Assembly: GCF_903469665.1 (NCBI RefSeq)
Contig: NZ_CAGKLC010000010.1
Coordinates: 20,878 to 84,877, forward strand
Direction: 5' to 3'
Source: Flavobacterium sp. UGB4466
GTDB lineage: Bacteria > Bacteroidota > Bacteroidia > Flavobacteriales > Flavobacteriaceae
DNA: 64,000 bases
Shown: piece after piece, positions 15,849 to 24,686 of the stretch
Position numbering within the stretch: position 1 is the stretch's first letter
Layout of the letters: each line of letters opens with the position of its first letter
The notes under the pieces: generated by a model
Seen by the model: the letters and a program-made list of their open reading frames with translations, nothing else
What the model was told of the DNA's origin: nothing
Databases searched by the model: none
Made by a program: the position numbers and the translations under genes

Positions 15849-17803
15849 AAGGCAAACTTTTTATCTATATCTTCTACACGCATCGTGATGAAGGTAGGTT
15901 TTTGAAAAGGTGAAATGTTTGGATCTTTACAGGCAAATAATCCGTTAACCAGATTGTCCTGTTCTTTTTCGGTTAAATACGATCCGGTTTTAACCGCTAA
16001 ACTTTTAGCCATTGATTTCGCAATGGTATCATTCTGGCTGTAACTGTTGGCCGGAATTCCGTCTTGCAAATCACTTAATAATTGTTCAATAACCAGAGAA
16101 ACTTCGCTTTCGGTAATGTTTACCGGAATTCCCGAAATCACAATATGATCGGTTTGAGCTTCATCAAAAACGAAACCGGTTGTTTCTAAAGAAGGTTTCA
16201 GTTCTTCGATCAGTTTCATTTCGGCCGAAGAATAAAATAAATTCAACGGAAACAATAATTGCTGACTAGAAGCCTGGTTAACGGTCATATTCAACAAAAA
16301 CTGCTCGTACAAAATACGCTGATGCGCTCTTTGCTGATCGACAATCACCATTCCGGATTTAATTGGCGAGACTATATATTTTTTATGAATCTGATAGGTT
16401 CCCTGACTGGCTTGTTCAATTTCATTATCGTTAAATAATGAGGAGGTTACTTCTTCGTTTTCGAAGGTAAACGGTGAACTTTCGATACTTTCTGTATCTA
16501 AACCGGTATACAAACTTTCCCAGCTTGCCGTTGGCTCGACTCTTTTAGAATAACCGGAATACGAATTTGCTCCTGAGCTATAACTTGAACCTGAACCTGA
16601 ACTGGAACCCGAGCCGGCTCCTGAGCTAAAACCAGAACCCGAACTAAAACCGGAACCTGAGCCCGATTTTGTATAATGCTGATTGGTTTTATCATCTGTA
16701 AATGGGTTAAAAGTCCCGTCAACCTGAATCGTTGGCGTTTCGGCTTCTAAATCTTTATAATGATATGGAGTATCTAAATTGGCGTCGCGTTCAAAATCTA
16801 AAACCGGTGCGACATTAAACTGTCCCAAACTGTGTTTTATAGAGGCTCTTAAAATGGCGTACAAAGCCTGCTCATCATCAAACTTAATTTCTGTTTTCGT
16901 AGGATGAATATTGATATCAATTGTATTGGGCGGGACTTTCAAATATAGAAAGTAACTTGGCTGCGAACCGTCTTTCAGAAGCCCGTCATAAGCCGCCATT
17001 ACCGCATGATGCAAATAACCGCTTTTAATGAAACGATCGTTTACAAAAAAGAACTGCTCTCCTCTGCTTTTCTTCGCAAACTCAGGCTTACAAACAAATC
17101 CCTGAACGTTAATGATCTCTGTATCTTCGCTAACCGGAACTAATTTTTCATTGGTTTTACCGGACATGATCCCCACAATTCGCTGACGATAACCTGCTGC
17201 AGGCAAATTATACAATTCGCTTCCATTGTGGTAAAAAGTAAAATGAATATTAGGATGCGCCATCGCCACACGCTGAAACTCGTCCATAACATGACGAAAC
17301 TCCACCGTATCCGATTTTAAGAAATTACGACGTGCAGGAATATTAAAAAATAAATTTTTAACCGCAAAAGAAGTTCCTTTAGGCAAAACAGCTTCTTCCT
17401 GCGATACAAATTTACTTCCTTCGATTACAATATGTGTCCCCAGTTCTTCCTGATCCTGTTTCGTCTTCATTTCCATGTGCGCAATCGCCGCAATAGAAGC
17501 CAATGCTTCTCCACGAAACCCTTTAGTATGAAGCGAAAAAAGATCTTCGGCCTGGCGTATTTTTGAAGTAGCGTGACGTGCGAAACACAAACGTGCATCG
17601 GTTACACTCATCCCCATTCCATTATCGATAACCTGAACTAATGATTTTCCGGCATCTTTAATAATCAATTTAATGTCAGTTGCTTTCGCATCAACAGCAT
17701 TTTCTAACAGCTCTTTTACAACCGAAGCAGGTCTTTGAACCACCTCTCCGGCAGCAATTTGATTCGCAACGTGATCAGGAAGTAATTGAATGATACTCGA
17801 CAT
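15845..17803 (-). CDS. mutL: DNA mismatch repair protein MutL
   Basis: The 652-residue protein has the N-terminal GHKL ATPase domain with NQIAAGEVVQRPASVVKELLEN-type motif I, DNGMGM and HATSKI, and the GFRGEALASI motif. A Ser/Gly-rich linker (about residues 376-412) contains repeated SGSG and GFSS words. The C-terminal dimerisation domain follows. At residues 489-500 the sequence is DQQRAHQRILYE, where endonuclease-active MutL proteins have DQHA(X)2E(X)4E, and residues 629-638 read NISPFQKPTF where the CPHGRP motif is expected. The nicking activity may therefore be absent. It heads the mutL-rhomboid-rhomboid-EEP run. Confidence 0.95.
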   Translation of the reverse strand: MSSIIQLLPDHVANQIAAGEVVQRPASVVKELLENAVDAKATDIKLIIKDAGKSLVQVIDNGMGMSVTDARLCFARHATSKIRQAEDLFSLHTKGFRGEALASIAAIAHMEMKTKQDQEELGTHIVIEGSKFVSQEEAVLPKGTSFAVKNLFFNIPARRNFLKSDTVEFRHVMDEFQRVAMAHPNIHFTFYHNGSELYNLPAAGYRQRIVGIMSGKTNEKLVPVSEDTEIINVQGFVCKPEFAKKSRGEQFFFVNDRFIKSGYLHHAVMAAYDGLLKDGSQPSYFLYLKVPPNTIDINIHPTKTEIKFDDEQALYAILRASIKHSLGQFNVAPVLDFERDANLDTPYHYKDLEAETPTIQVDGTFNPFTDDKTNQHYTKSGSGSGFSSGSGFSSGAGSGSSSGSGSSYSSGANSYSGYSKRVEPTASWESLYTGLDTESIESSPFTFENEEVTSSLFNDNEIEQASQGTYQIHKKYIVSPIKSGMVIVDQQRAHQRILYEQFLLNMTVNQASSQQLLFPLNLFYSSAEMKLIEELKPSLETTGFVFDEAQTDHIVISGIPVNITESEVSLVIEQLLSDLQDGIPANSYSQNDTIAKSMAKSLAVKTGSYLTEKEQDNLVNGLFACKDPNISPFQKPTFITMRVEDIDKKFAL

Positions 17804-17965
17804 TAAAAAATTTGGGTTAAAGGTTGTCCATCGATTTTTATCGAAAATAATTCGTAAAATCTCAGGGTAATATTATTATTTCAATTCTGGTTTTTAAAAC
17901 CAAGGTGTACAAATTTAATGAATTTCTGTTGTCTTTTTGAACAACAGCTATCATAAAAAAAACAA

Positions 17966-17998
17966 AAAACCTATACTATTTTACACAGCATAGGTTTT
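17966..17998 (-). terminator. Terminator of ribH
   Basis: AAAACCTAT (17966-17974) pairs with ATAGGTTTT (17990-17998). On the minus strand the hairpin is followed by a long T-rich tract, 23 bp after the ribH stop. Confidence 0.8.
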
Positions 17999-18021
17999 AG
18001 TATTATTAAAACAATTGTGTT

Positions 18022-18594
18022 TTATTCGTTCTCGATTTCTCTTGGCTTATCTTCTATCTGAAGTGCTCCTGAAGACAACAATGGCTGATTGAACGGGTGT
18101 GACATAGAAGCCTGTTGGCGAATATAAGCCATTTTGATTGCCGCGATTGCCGCCTCAGTTCCTTTGTTTCCGTGAATTCCTCCACTTCTGTCAATGGACT
18201 GTTGCATGTTATTGTCTGTTAAAACACAAAAAATAACCGGAATATCAGTCTGAACATTCAAATCTTTTATACCCTGAGTAACACCTTCACATACAAAATC
18301 AAAGTGTTTTGTTTCTCCCTGAATCACACATCCAATTACAATTACCGCATCAACGTTTTGTGTTTGCAGCATTTTCTTGGCACCGTAAACAAGCTCAAAA
18401 CTCCCCGGAACATTCCAGCGGATAATTTGATGAGCCGGAACTTCACAATCTGTCAGAGCGTCAAAAGCGCCATTATAAAGTCCTTCTGTAACCGTTTCAT
18501 TCCATTCAGAAACAACAATCCCAAATCGAAAATCTTTCGCATTTGGGATTGTGTTTTTATCGTATTCTGATAAATTTTTATTTTGAGTAGCCAT
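18022..18594 (-). CDS. ribH: 6,7-dimethyl-8-ribityllumazine synthase
   Basis: The 190-residue protein catalyses the penultimate step of riboflavin synthesis. Family motifs are complete: FGIVVSEWNETVTEGLYNGA, VPGSFELVYGAK, and VIGCVIQGETKHFDFV with catalytic His97, then DRSGGIHGNKGTEAA. A roughly 30-residue C-terminal tail is longer than the core enzyme. The gene follows the TPR-protein gene on the same strand, with an 81-bp palindromic gap between them. No other rib genes are in the window, so riboflavin genes are dispersed here. Confidence 0.95.
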   Translation of the reverse strand: MATQNKNLSEYDKNTIPNAKDFRFGIVVSEWNETVTEGLYNGAFDALTDCEVPAHQIIRWNVPGSFELVYGAKKMLQTQNVDAVIVIGCVIQGETKHFDFVCEGVTQGIKDLNVQTDIPVIFCVLTDNNMQQSIDRSGGIHGNKGTEAAIAAIKMAYIRQQASMSHPFNQPLLSSGALQIEDKPREIENE

Positions 18595-18600
18595 CTTTTA

Positions 18601-18675
18601 TATTTAAGATTTTAGATATTAGATTTCAGATTGTGAAATACAAATCTACAATCTTAAATCTAAAGTCTAAAATTT
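18601..18675. repeat. Imperfect palindrome of AGATTnn/AATCTnn words between two genes
   Basis: The left part repeats AGATTTT, AGATATT, AGATTTC, AGATTGT and the right part repeats the complementary AATCTnn words. The arms of about 30 bp pair with only a few mismatches around a short loop near 18638. There is no strong T-tract. It belongs to the same style of word-repeat palindrome seen elsewhere in the window. Confidence 0.6.
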
Positions 18676-19455
18676 TTATTGTGCTAATCCGATCAATACA
18701 TCAACAGCAGCAGCTTCCGGAGTTGCGTCGTAGTTGTCTTTGATATCTGTTAAGTACTTCAAAGCGTCTTCTTTTTGACCTAAAGCCAAAGCTGTTTTAC
18801 CTGCTTTTAACAAGAAACGAGGAGTAGTGAAATCATTTTTATTAGATTCAGCCGCTTTCACGTAATAGTCTAAAGCTTCTTTTTGTTGGTTCTTTTGAGA
18901 ATAAGCGTCTCCAATAGCACCAATTGCCAAAGCTCCTACAATAACTTCTTTTGATTTAAATTCTCCTAAATATTTAATTGCATCATCGTATTTACCAATG
19001 TTCAAAGAAGCAATACCTGCGTAATAGTTCGCTAAATTTCCAGCATCAGTTCCTGAATATTCGTCAGCGATTTTAACGAAACCGAATTTACCTTCAGAAC
19101 CATTTAAAGCCAATTTGTACAGAGAATCACTTGCTACACCATTAGTCGCTTTTTCGAAGTTTTGCTGAGCAACAAACATTTCGCTTGCAGCCTCATCCTG
19201 CTTAGGATTTTCAACAAATTTCTGATATGCTAAATATCCTATAGTAGCAATTGCAATACCAGCAACTAAACCAATAATGATTTTTTGATTTTTAGCTACC
19301 CAATCCTCAGTTTTTGAAGCAGTTTCATCTAACTTTGAAAAAACACCTGCTGTCGTACTGTCTTTCTCGTCAATAACTACCTGTGTTTCCTCATTTACTT
19401 CTTTAACTTCTTTCTCTTTCGGTGCTTTATATCCTCTTTTATTGTAAGTTGCCAT
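18676..19455 (-). CDS. Membrane-anchored tetratricopeptide repeat protein (YfgM-like architecture)
   Basis: The 259-residue protein has a charged, lysine/glutamate-rich N-terminal region (about 1-58), one transmembrane helix (IIIGLVAGIAIATIGYLAYQ, about 59-78) and a C-terminal domain of TPR-like helical pairs such as NLANYYAGIASLNIGKYDDAIKYLGEF and GDAYSQKNQQKEALDYYVKAA. The topology would place the TPR domain in the periplasm. YfgM-type proteins assist envelope protein folding at the Sec translocon; this role is inferred from architecture only. A TAnnTTTG -7 box (TATTTTTG, 19485-19478 minus) lies 22 bp before the ATG. Confidence 0.8.
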   Translation of the reverse strand: MATYNKRGYKAPKEKEVKEVNEETQVVIDEKDSTTAGVFSKLDETASKTEDWVAKNQKIIIGLVAGIAIATIGYLAYQKFVENPKQDEAASEMFVAQQNFEKATNGVASDSLYKLALNGSEGKFGFVKIADEYSGTDAGNLANYYAGIASLNIGKYDDAIKYLGEFKSKEVIVGALAIGAIGDAYSQKNQQKEALDYYVKAAESNKNDFTTPRFLLKAGKTALALGQKEDALKYLTDIKDNYDATPEAAAVDVLIGLAQ

Positions 19456-19842
19456 TTAAAATTAATTTAGTGAACGGCAAAAATAAAATTTTTATTGAAA
19501 CCGACGTAAAAAAAATCAATTTTATCACTATTTTAAAAAAAATAATTTCATCAACAGCAAGTCCTTCCTCCTCAAGCGGAAAATAATTCCGCTTCAAACC
19601 GATCAAAAGCCTTTTATATCGATAATTTTCGATAATTTGCACCCTCAAATTTTTGATGTTCAAAACAGGATTTTTCTTGGCTATTAGTTCGTTTTTTTGC
19701 CACAGATTTCACAGATTCTCACAGATTACAAAATTATCATGCTGGATTTAACAAAAAAATCATTTAATCTGCAGCAAAAGAAACCAGTAACGCGAGATCT
19801 AATTAACAAACATCCGATTTTACCCTTAGAGTTTCCAAAAAA
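19456..19842. other. Intergenic region between TPR-protein gene and recF
   Basis: This divergent gap has no convincing gene. It contains the candidate -7 box for the TPR gene (19478-19485), a small hairpin AAGCGGAA/TTCCGCTT (19574-19594) and a CACAGATTn three-fold word repeat with a GCCACAGATT start (about 19695-19728), a motif that also recurs in reverse at about 22782-22793. Confidence 0.5.
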
Positions 19843-20937
19843 ATGTATTTAAACAAAATTTCTTTATTCAATTATAAAAACTTCTCCGAAATCAATTTTG
19901 ATTTCGACCGCAAAATCAATTGTTTTGTCGGCAAAAACGGAATTGGAAAGACCAATGTGCTTGATGCCATTTATCATCTGGCCTACGGAAAAAGTTACTT
20001 CAATCCGCTGGCTGTTCAAAATATCAAACATGGAGAAGAGTTTTTTGTAATCGATGCCGAATTAGAAAAAAACGACAGAACCGAACAGATTGTCTGCAGT
20101 TTAAAAAAAGGACAGAAAAAGGTTTTAAAAAGAAACGGTAAAGCTTACGATAAATTCTCCGATCATATCGGATTCATCCCGCTGGTTATTATTTCCCCTG
20201 CCGACCGTGATTTAATCGTGGAAGGAAGCGAAACACGTCGTAAGTTTATGGACAGTGTGATTTCACAATTGGATTCTACTTACTTGCACCAGCTTATTCA
20301 ATATCAAAAAGTAATTGTACAACGCAATGCACTACTGAAATATTTTGCACTGAACCATACTTTTGACAATGATACTTTATCCATATACAACGAACAGCTG
20401 AATACTTTTGGCCAATCGATATTTGAGAAACGAAAAGATTTCCTGGAACAATTTATACCTATATTTAATGTACACCATCAGGCCATAACCGGATCGGAAG
20501 AAACCGTACAGTTGGTTTACGAAAGTAATTTGTTCGAAAAAGACTTATTGACCCTGCTTAAGGAGAACATCAACAAAGACCGGGCATTACAATACACCAG
20601 CGTAGGCATTCACAAAGATGACCTCTCCTTTGAAATTGATTCACATCCCATTAAAAAATTCGGATCTCAAGGGCAGCAAAAATCTTTCCTGATTGCTTTG
20701 AAACTGGCTCAATTTGAGTTTTTAAAAAAACAAAGCGGTGTAAAACCTCTGCTGTTGTTTGATGATATTTTTGATAAATTAGATGAAACCCGTGTGGCTA
20801 AAATTATCGAAATGGTCAACAGCGAAACTTTCGGACAGCTTTTTATCTCAGACACGCATCCTGAACGTACCGAAGCTATTGTAAAATCAACGCATCAGAG
20901 TTACAAAATATTCAAATTAGACAATTATGCCAATTAG
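19843..20937 (+). CDS. recF: DNA replication/repair protein RecF
   Basis: The 364-residue SMC-like ATPase has Walker A GKNGIGKT at residues 30-37, the ABC-type signature region [17 protein letters not shown] and Walker [14 protein letters not shown]. RecF loads RecA at single-strand gaps with RecO and RecR. Length is normal. The stop codon lies inside the left arm of a 29-bp perfect inverted repeat (20931-21011). It is not adjacent to dnaN, as is common in Bacteroidota. Confidence 0.95.
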   Translation: MYLNKISLFNYKNFSEINFDFDRKINCFVGKNGIGKTNVLDAIYHLAYGKSYFNPLAVQNIKHGEEFFVIDAELEKNDRTEQIVCSLKKGQKKVLKRNGKAYDKFSDHIGFIPLVIISPADRDLIVEGSETRRKFMDSVISQLDSTYLHQLIQYQKVIVQRNALLKYFALNHTFDNDTLSIYNEQLNTFGQSIFEKRKDFLEQFIPIFNVHHQAITGSEETVQLVYESNLFEKDLLTLLKENINKDRALQYTSVGIHKDDLSFEIDSHPIKKFGSQGQQKSFLIALKLAQFEFLKKQSGVKPLLLFDDIFDKLDETRVAKIIEMVNSETFGQLFISDTHPERTEAIVKSTHQSYKIFKLDNYAN

Positions 20938-21045
20938 ATAATGTGCCAATGAGATAATTTAGATGATTAGATAATGATTTTGAATTATCTCATTGGCACA
21001 TTATCTAATTGACTAATTATCTAATTGACTAATTATCAATCATTA
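20931..21045. repeat. 29-bp perfect inverted repeat over the recF stop codon plus octamer tail
   Basis: The arm at 20931-20959 is the exact reverse complement of 20983-21011, with a 23-bp loop. The left arm includes the last codons and the TAG of recF. Immediately after it the words TTATCTAA and TTGACTAA alternate with an 8-nt period to about 21045. It may end recF transcription, although there is no clean T-tract. Confidence 0.85.
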
Positions 21046-21079
21046 TTTTAGCAATTCTATTTTTTAAAAACACAATCTT

Positions 21080-21778
21080 ATGAAGTTCTCTAAAATTCTA
21101 TTCCTGGTACTTTCGGTCGTATTCATTTCCTGCAATGAAAAAAAATCCGGTACCATTGAAGAAATTACTCCGAAGGATTTTGCCGAAAAAATTAAAACCA
21201 CCGAAAATGCTCAAATACTAGATGTTCGAACTCCGGAAGAATTTGAATCCAATCATATTGACAATGCGGTAAATATTAACTGGAATGGTGATGATTTTGA
21301 AGCCAAAGTGGCGGCTTACGATAAATCGAAACCTGTTTTTGTTTATTGTTTAAGCGGCGGAAGAAGTAAAAAAGCAGCTTCAAAACTGAACGAATTGGGC
21401 TTTACCACTATTTATGAATTAGAAGGCGGCATCATGAAATGGAACGCAGAAGGTTTTTCTAAAGCTTCAACAGCTCACGCAGGAATGACAATGGATGAGT
21501 TTAACAATTTGCTAAAGACAGACAAAAAAGTTCTGGTAGATTTTTACGCAGAATGGTGTGGTCCCTGCAAACAAATGGAACCGTACCTTTTGAAGATGCA
21601 AAAAGAAATGGCAGACAAAGTGGTTATCATTCGTATTGATGTGGACAAAAACGAAACTTTAGCAACTCAGATGAAAATCGAACAGCTTCCTACTATGATT
21701 TTGTACGAAAACAAAGCCGAAAAATGGAAAAACATCGGTTTCATCAAAGAAGAAGACTTAAAAAAACAACTGCAATAA
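21080..21778 (+). CDS. Lipoprotein with rhodanese and thioredoxin domains
   Basis: The 232-residue protein has a lipoprotein signal peptide with the lipobox cysteine at residue 18 (FISCNEK). A rhodanese domain follows (about 28-127) with ILDVRTPEEF and active-site Cys90 in VYCLSGGRS. A thioredoxin domain (about 135-232) has the redox motif WCGPC at residues 159-163. The protein should be anchored at the periplasmic side of a membrane and join sulfur transfer to disulfide chemistry. Both active sites are intact. It is followed 10 bp later by the DUF2461 gene, so they may be one operon. Confidence 0.88.
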   Translation: MKFSKILFLVLSVVFISCNEKKSGTIEEITPKDFAEKIKTTENAQILDVRTPEEFESNHIDNAVNINWNGDDFEAKVAAYDKSKPVFVYCLSGGRSKKAASKLNELGFTTIYELEGGIMKWNAEGFSKASTAHAGMTMDEFNNLLKTDKKVLVDFYAEWCGPCKQMEPYLLKMQKEMADKVVIIRIDVDKNETLATQMKIEQLPTMILYENKAEKWKNIGFIKEEDLKKQLQ

Positions 21779-21788
21779 CAGAGAAGAT

Positions 21789-22466
21789 ATGTTAACGAAA
21801 GAATCATTGCAATTTTTAGACGATTTAAAGAAGAACAACAATCGGGATTGGTTTCTGGACCACAAGAAACGATATGAAGTTTTCAAAAAAGATTATCACC
21901 AATTAGTTAGTGATTTACTGGATGCAATGAAACCTCTGGATCCTGCACTGGAACTATTAGAAGTCAAAAACTGTACTTTCAGGATCAATCGTGATATTCG
22001 GTTTTCTAAAGACAAATCCCCATACAAAGCACATTTAGGAATCTGGATGTCTTCAGCCGTCAAAGGCCTCAACCGAGCCGGATATTATGTACATATTGAA
22101 AAAGGAGCCAGTTTTATCGCCGGAGGGTTTTATTCGCCTGAAGCCGAAGATCTGAAAAAAATACGCAAAGAAATTGCTTTTTTTCACGAGGATCTCGAAG
22201 CCATACTGACCGATAAAAACTTCAAAAAGGAATTTGGCAGTCTGGATGTCAACGAAAACAACGCTCTCAAAAACCCGCCAAGAGGGTATGAAAAAGACCA
22301 TCCTGCCATTGCGTTTTTAAGACTAAAAAGCTTTACCGCTACCCAAAAATACAACATCGACGAGGTGACTCAAAAAGACTTCGTTTCGAAAATGAGTCAA
22401 AAACTCATCGCTTTAAAACCTTTAAACGAATTCTTTAATCGCGCCTTAGACACTGAAGAATTTTAG
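21789..22466 (+). CDS. DUF2461 family protein (TIGR02453)
   Basis: The 225-residue cytoplasmic protein matches the DUF2461 family through FLDDLKKNNNRDWFLDHKKRY near the N-terminus, FRINRDIRFSKDKSPYKAHLG, and GGFYSPEAEDLKKIRKEI. The function of the family is unknown. Length is normal. The final roughly 90 bp of the gene, with the hairpin after it, are duplicated once immediately downstream (22524-22675). Confidence 0.88.
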   Translation: MLTKESLQFLDDLKKNNNRDWFLDHKKRYEVFKKDYHQLVSDLLDAMKPLDPALELLEVKNCTFRINRDIRFSKDKSPYKAHLGIWMSSAVKGLNRAGYYVHIEKGASFIAGGFYSPEAEDLKKIRKEIAFFHEDLEAILTDKNFKKEFGSLDVNENNALKNPPRGYEKDHPAIAFLRLKSFTATQKYNIDEVTQKDFVSKMSQKLIALKPLNEFFNRALDTEEF

Positions 22467-22675
22467 AAAAGATACTTCGCCACGAATTCACAAATTATTC
22501 AAACTAATTCGTGAATTCGTGGCAAAAAGACTTTGTTTCGAAAATAAGCCAAAAACTCATCGCTTTAAAACCTTTAAACGAATTCTTTAATCGCGCCTTA
22601 GACACTGAAGAATTTTAGAAAAGATACTTCGCCACGAATTCACAAATTTTTTAAATTAATTCGTGAATTCGTGGC
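22372..22675. repeat. 152-bp tandem duplication: gene 3' end plus GCCACGAATTCAC hairpin
   Basis: Copy 1 (22372-22523) holds the last part of the DUF2461 gene and a hairpin; copy 2 (22524-22675) repeats both at an offset of exactly 152 bp with few substitutions. The hairpin arms GCCACGAATTCAC / GTGAATTCGTGGC are perfect over 13 bp in both copies and extend further with one mismatch. Copy 2 contains a second stop codon and the same EcoRI-like GAATTC words. The duplication looks recent. Confidence 0.92.
22524..22619 (+). pseudogene. Duplicated 3'-end fragment of the DUF2461 gene
   Basis: This stretch repeats the last coding part of the DUF2461 gene, ending in the same ALDTEEF-stop. It has an in-frame TAA early (a TGA-to-TAA type change is visible where the intact gene has ATGAGT) and no start or ribosome site, so it is a fragment and not a gene. 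Confidence 0.75.
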
Positions 22676-22798
22676 GAGAAAACTTCAAAAAGGATATGCT
22701 GCGCCCCAGAAATGCGAGATAAAGTTTGACGACAAATTTCACCGATTGCTATACATCAAAAAATCCTTTAAAAATCTTTTAATCTGTGGCAAAAAAAT

Positions 22799-22806
22799 TA
22801 AGTTTG
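22799..22806 (+). promoter_or_regulatory. Candidate -7 box 4 bp before a start codon
   Basis: TAAGTTTG matches TAnnTTTG and ends four bases before the ATG at 22811. If used, transcription would begin at about the A of the ATG and the mRNA would be leaderless. No clear TTG -33 element was found at the normal spacing. Confidence 0.35.
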
Positions 22807-22810
22807 CCGA

Positions 22811-23872
22811 ATGAAAAAAAGAAAAATACTTTTTCTTGGAGAATCTTATCGTGCTGACGCCATTACGTGGATGAAAGGCCTTGAAGAATTTGGCGATTTT
22901 GAAATTTGCAGCTGGGAACTTCAAACACCCAACCATTCCAAACTCAGCCGATTCAAACGTATTTTAGAATATCTTTTCTCCCCTCTTTCGATTCGAAAAA
23001 AAATCAAACAGGAAAAACCGGACATGATTATTGCCGAAAGAACCACCAGTTATGGTTTTTTGGCAGCAATTTCAGGAATGCATCCTATTGCAATTGCACA
23101 ACAAGGCCGAACCGATCTGTGGCCGGAAGGTTCACTCCTGCTCCCCTTTAAAAAATTCATTCAGAAACACGCCTTCAAAAAAGCAGATTTAATACACGCC
23201 TGGGGACCTGTTATGACCATTTCGATGAAAGCAATTGGTGTAGACATGAGCAAAGTTTTAGTGCTCCCAAAAGGAATTGATTTATCACTTTTCACACCAT
23301 CAATCAATAATTCGATAAAAATCGAAGCGATTGTTACCCGTTCGCTACAGCCGGAATACCGTCATGATTCCATTTTAAAAGCCTTTGGTATTTTACACCA
23401 AAAAGGAATTGACTTTTCATTAACCATTGTAGGTAACGGAACCCGACTGCAATCTTTGAAAGACTTAACCGCAGCATTACAAATTGAAAACAAGGTATTT
23501 TTCACCGGAAGAATTCCAAACACTGAACTTCCTAAACTATTACAGCAATCCAATACCTACATCAGCATGCCTATTACCGAAGGGGTATCGGCATCCTTAT
23601 TTGAAGCCATGGCCTGCAACTGTTATCCAATAGTTTCAGACATTCCCGGAAACCAAAGCTGGATCAGACACCGCAAAAACGGGCAATTGATTGAAATTGA
23701 CAATATCGAAATGCTTGCTGAAGAACTAATCTGGTCTTTTGAAAATTCGGAATTACGAAATCAGGCTATTCTTCAAAACCAAAAATTTGTCGAGGAAAAT
23801 GCAAATTACAGCACCAACATGAAAATTATTTCTGACCGCTATCATGAGTTGCTGAATCTTCATAAAAATTAA
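22811..23872 (+). CDS. Glycosyltransferase family 4 protein
   Basis: The 353-residue GT-B protein has the family 4 C-terminal nucleotide-sugar region: VLPKGIDLSLF, ATRSLQPEY-like strand (VTRSLQPEYRHDSILKAF), FFTGRIPNTELP and the EX7E motif in ITEGVSASLFEAMACNCYP. It is cytoplasmic or peripheral to the membrane and transfers a sugar to a lipid or polysaccharide acceptor that cannot be named. It is a single-gene unit; the stop codon overlaps the left arm of a hairpin. Confidence 0.9.
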   Translation: MKKRKILFLGESYRADAITWMKGLEEFGDFEICSWELQTPNHSKLSRFKRILEYLFSPLSIRKKIKQEKPDMIIAERTTSYGFLAAISGMHPIAIAQQGRTDLWPEGSLLLPFKKFIQKHAFKKADLIHAWGPVMTISMKAIGVDMSKVLVLPKGIDLSLFTPSINNSIKIEAIVTRSLQPEYRHDSILKAFGILHQKGIDFSLTIVGNGTRLQSLKDLTAALQIENKVFFTGRIPNTELPKLLQQSNTYISMPITEGVSASLFEAMACNCYPIVSDIPGNQSWIRHRKNGQLIEIDNIEMLAEELIWSFENSELRNQAILQNQKFVEENANYSTNMKIISDRYHELLNLHKN

Positions 23873-23925
23873 CCGAAAAGTTCGCAAAGTCAAGATCAAC
23901 ATAAAGCTTTACGAACTTTGCGGTT
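23871..23925 (+). terminator. Imperfect hairpin overlapping the glycosyltransferase stop codon
   Basis: The 19-bp arm 23871-23889 pairs with 23907-23925 with two mismatches. It contains the words TTCGCAAAG and CGAACTTTGCGG, the same word family as 12668-13058. The T-tract is weak, so it is either a terminator or a REP-like element. Confidence 0.55.
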
Positions 23926-23975
23926 TATAAAATCACATCCATAAAAAATCTCATGAACTTTATGACCAAAAAAAT

Positions 23976-24686
23976 CTACTTCGGATAAGCCAAAGAAACC
24001 TTCTTTTTAAAATCATCATAAATCACAAAGTGGAAATTGCTGTTTTCCTGCATCAGAATAACATCACCATAATTTTCTTTTTTTGAAAAGACAACTTTGC
24101 AATGAGAAAAATCAATCCGCTTTTCTAAATCAATACAATCTTTTACGATTTCTTCCGGATTATTTCCTTTTGTATTATTCCAAACAAAATCATACAATCG
24201 CCAATTAAAAGAATCCATCAGTTTAGTATACAAAATTTTATTTTTATCATCTTCCAAAACTCCATTACTTGCAATTAATCGAACTGATCCTGAATCTTTA
24301 TAAATATAAAAAATCCCTAAATCCCTACTCAAATCTGATTCTAAATTATGAACTTTATTATAACTCCTTGAGGAAGTTTTTCGTAGAATAAAGCGAATAT
24401 GAGTATCGTCAATTACTATAAAATTACCAAAAGCACTCAAGAAGGTATCATTCCCGCATTGAGGCAAATTTCTACTTACGAATGTTCCATCCAAATTCAA
24501 TGTCAATAAATGCCCTGAACGATTATTCTCCTCTTGTTTAACCATAGAATATTCTTTAATATCAGAAATTCCGATAATATTATCAATTCTCCAATCTCCA
24601 AACATATTACTTTGAGCATTAGAAACGATTGAGAAAAATACAACTAAAAAAACTGCAGTTTTATTCTTAGAAATGGACTGGAACAT
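23976..24686 (-). CDS. Secreted protein of unknown function
   Basis: About 236 residues from the ATG at 24686 (an upstream in-frame TTG at 24689 is less likely). A signal peptide ends near SIVSNAQ. The mature part starts MFGDWRIDNIIG and contains an LTLNLDGTFVSRNLPQCGND segment, a pattern like lipocalin-type or copper-resistance-like 'heading to model' domains in Bacteroidota, but I do not recognise the family with confidence. It is a single gene, convergent with the glycosyltransferase and divergent from the aminotransferase. Confidence 0.65.
   Translation of the reverse strand: MFQSISKNKTAVFLVVFFSIVSNAQSNMFGDWRIDNIIGISDIKEYSMVKQEENNRSGHLLTLNLDGTFVSRNLPQCGNDTFLSAFGNFIVIDDTHIRFILRKTSSRSYNKVHNLESDLSRDLGIFYIYKDSGSVRLIASNGVLEDDKNKILYTKLMDSFNWRLYDFVWNNTKGNNPEEIVKDCIDLEKRIDFSHCKVVFSKKENYGDVILMQENSNFHFVIYDDFKKKVSLAYPK

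Noticed and set aside
16560..16670. Tandem repeat in mutL as a sign of frameshift or pseudogene
   Set aside because: The repeats encode an in-frame Ser/Gly linker between the ATPase and dimerisation domains, and the reading frame is continuous.
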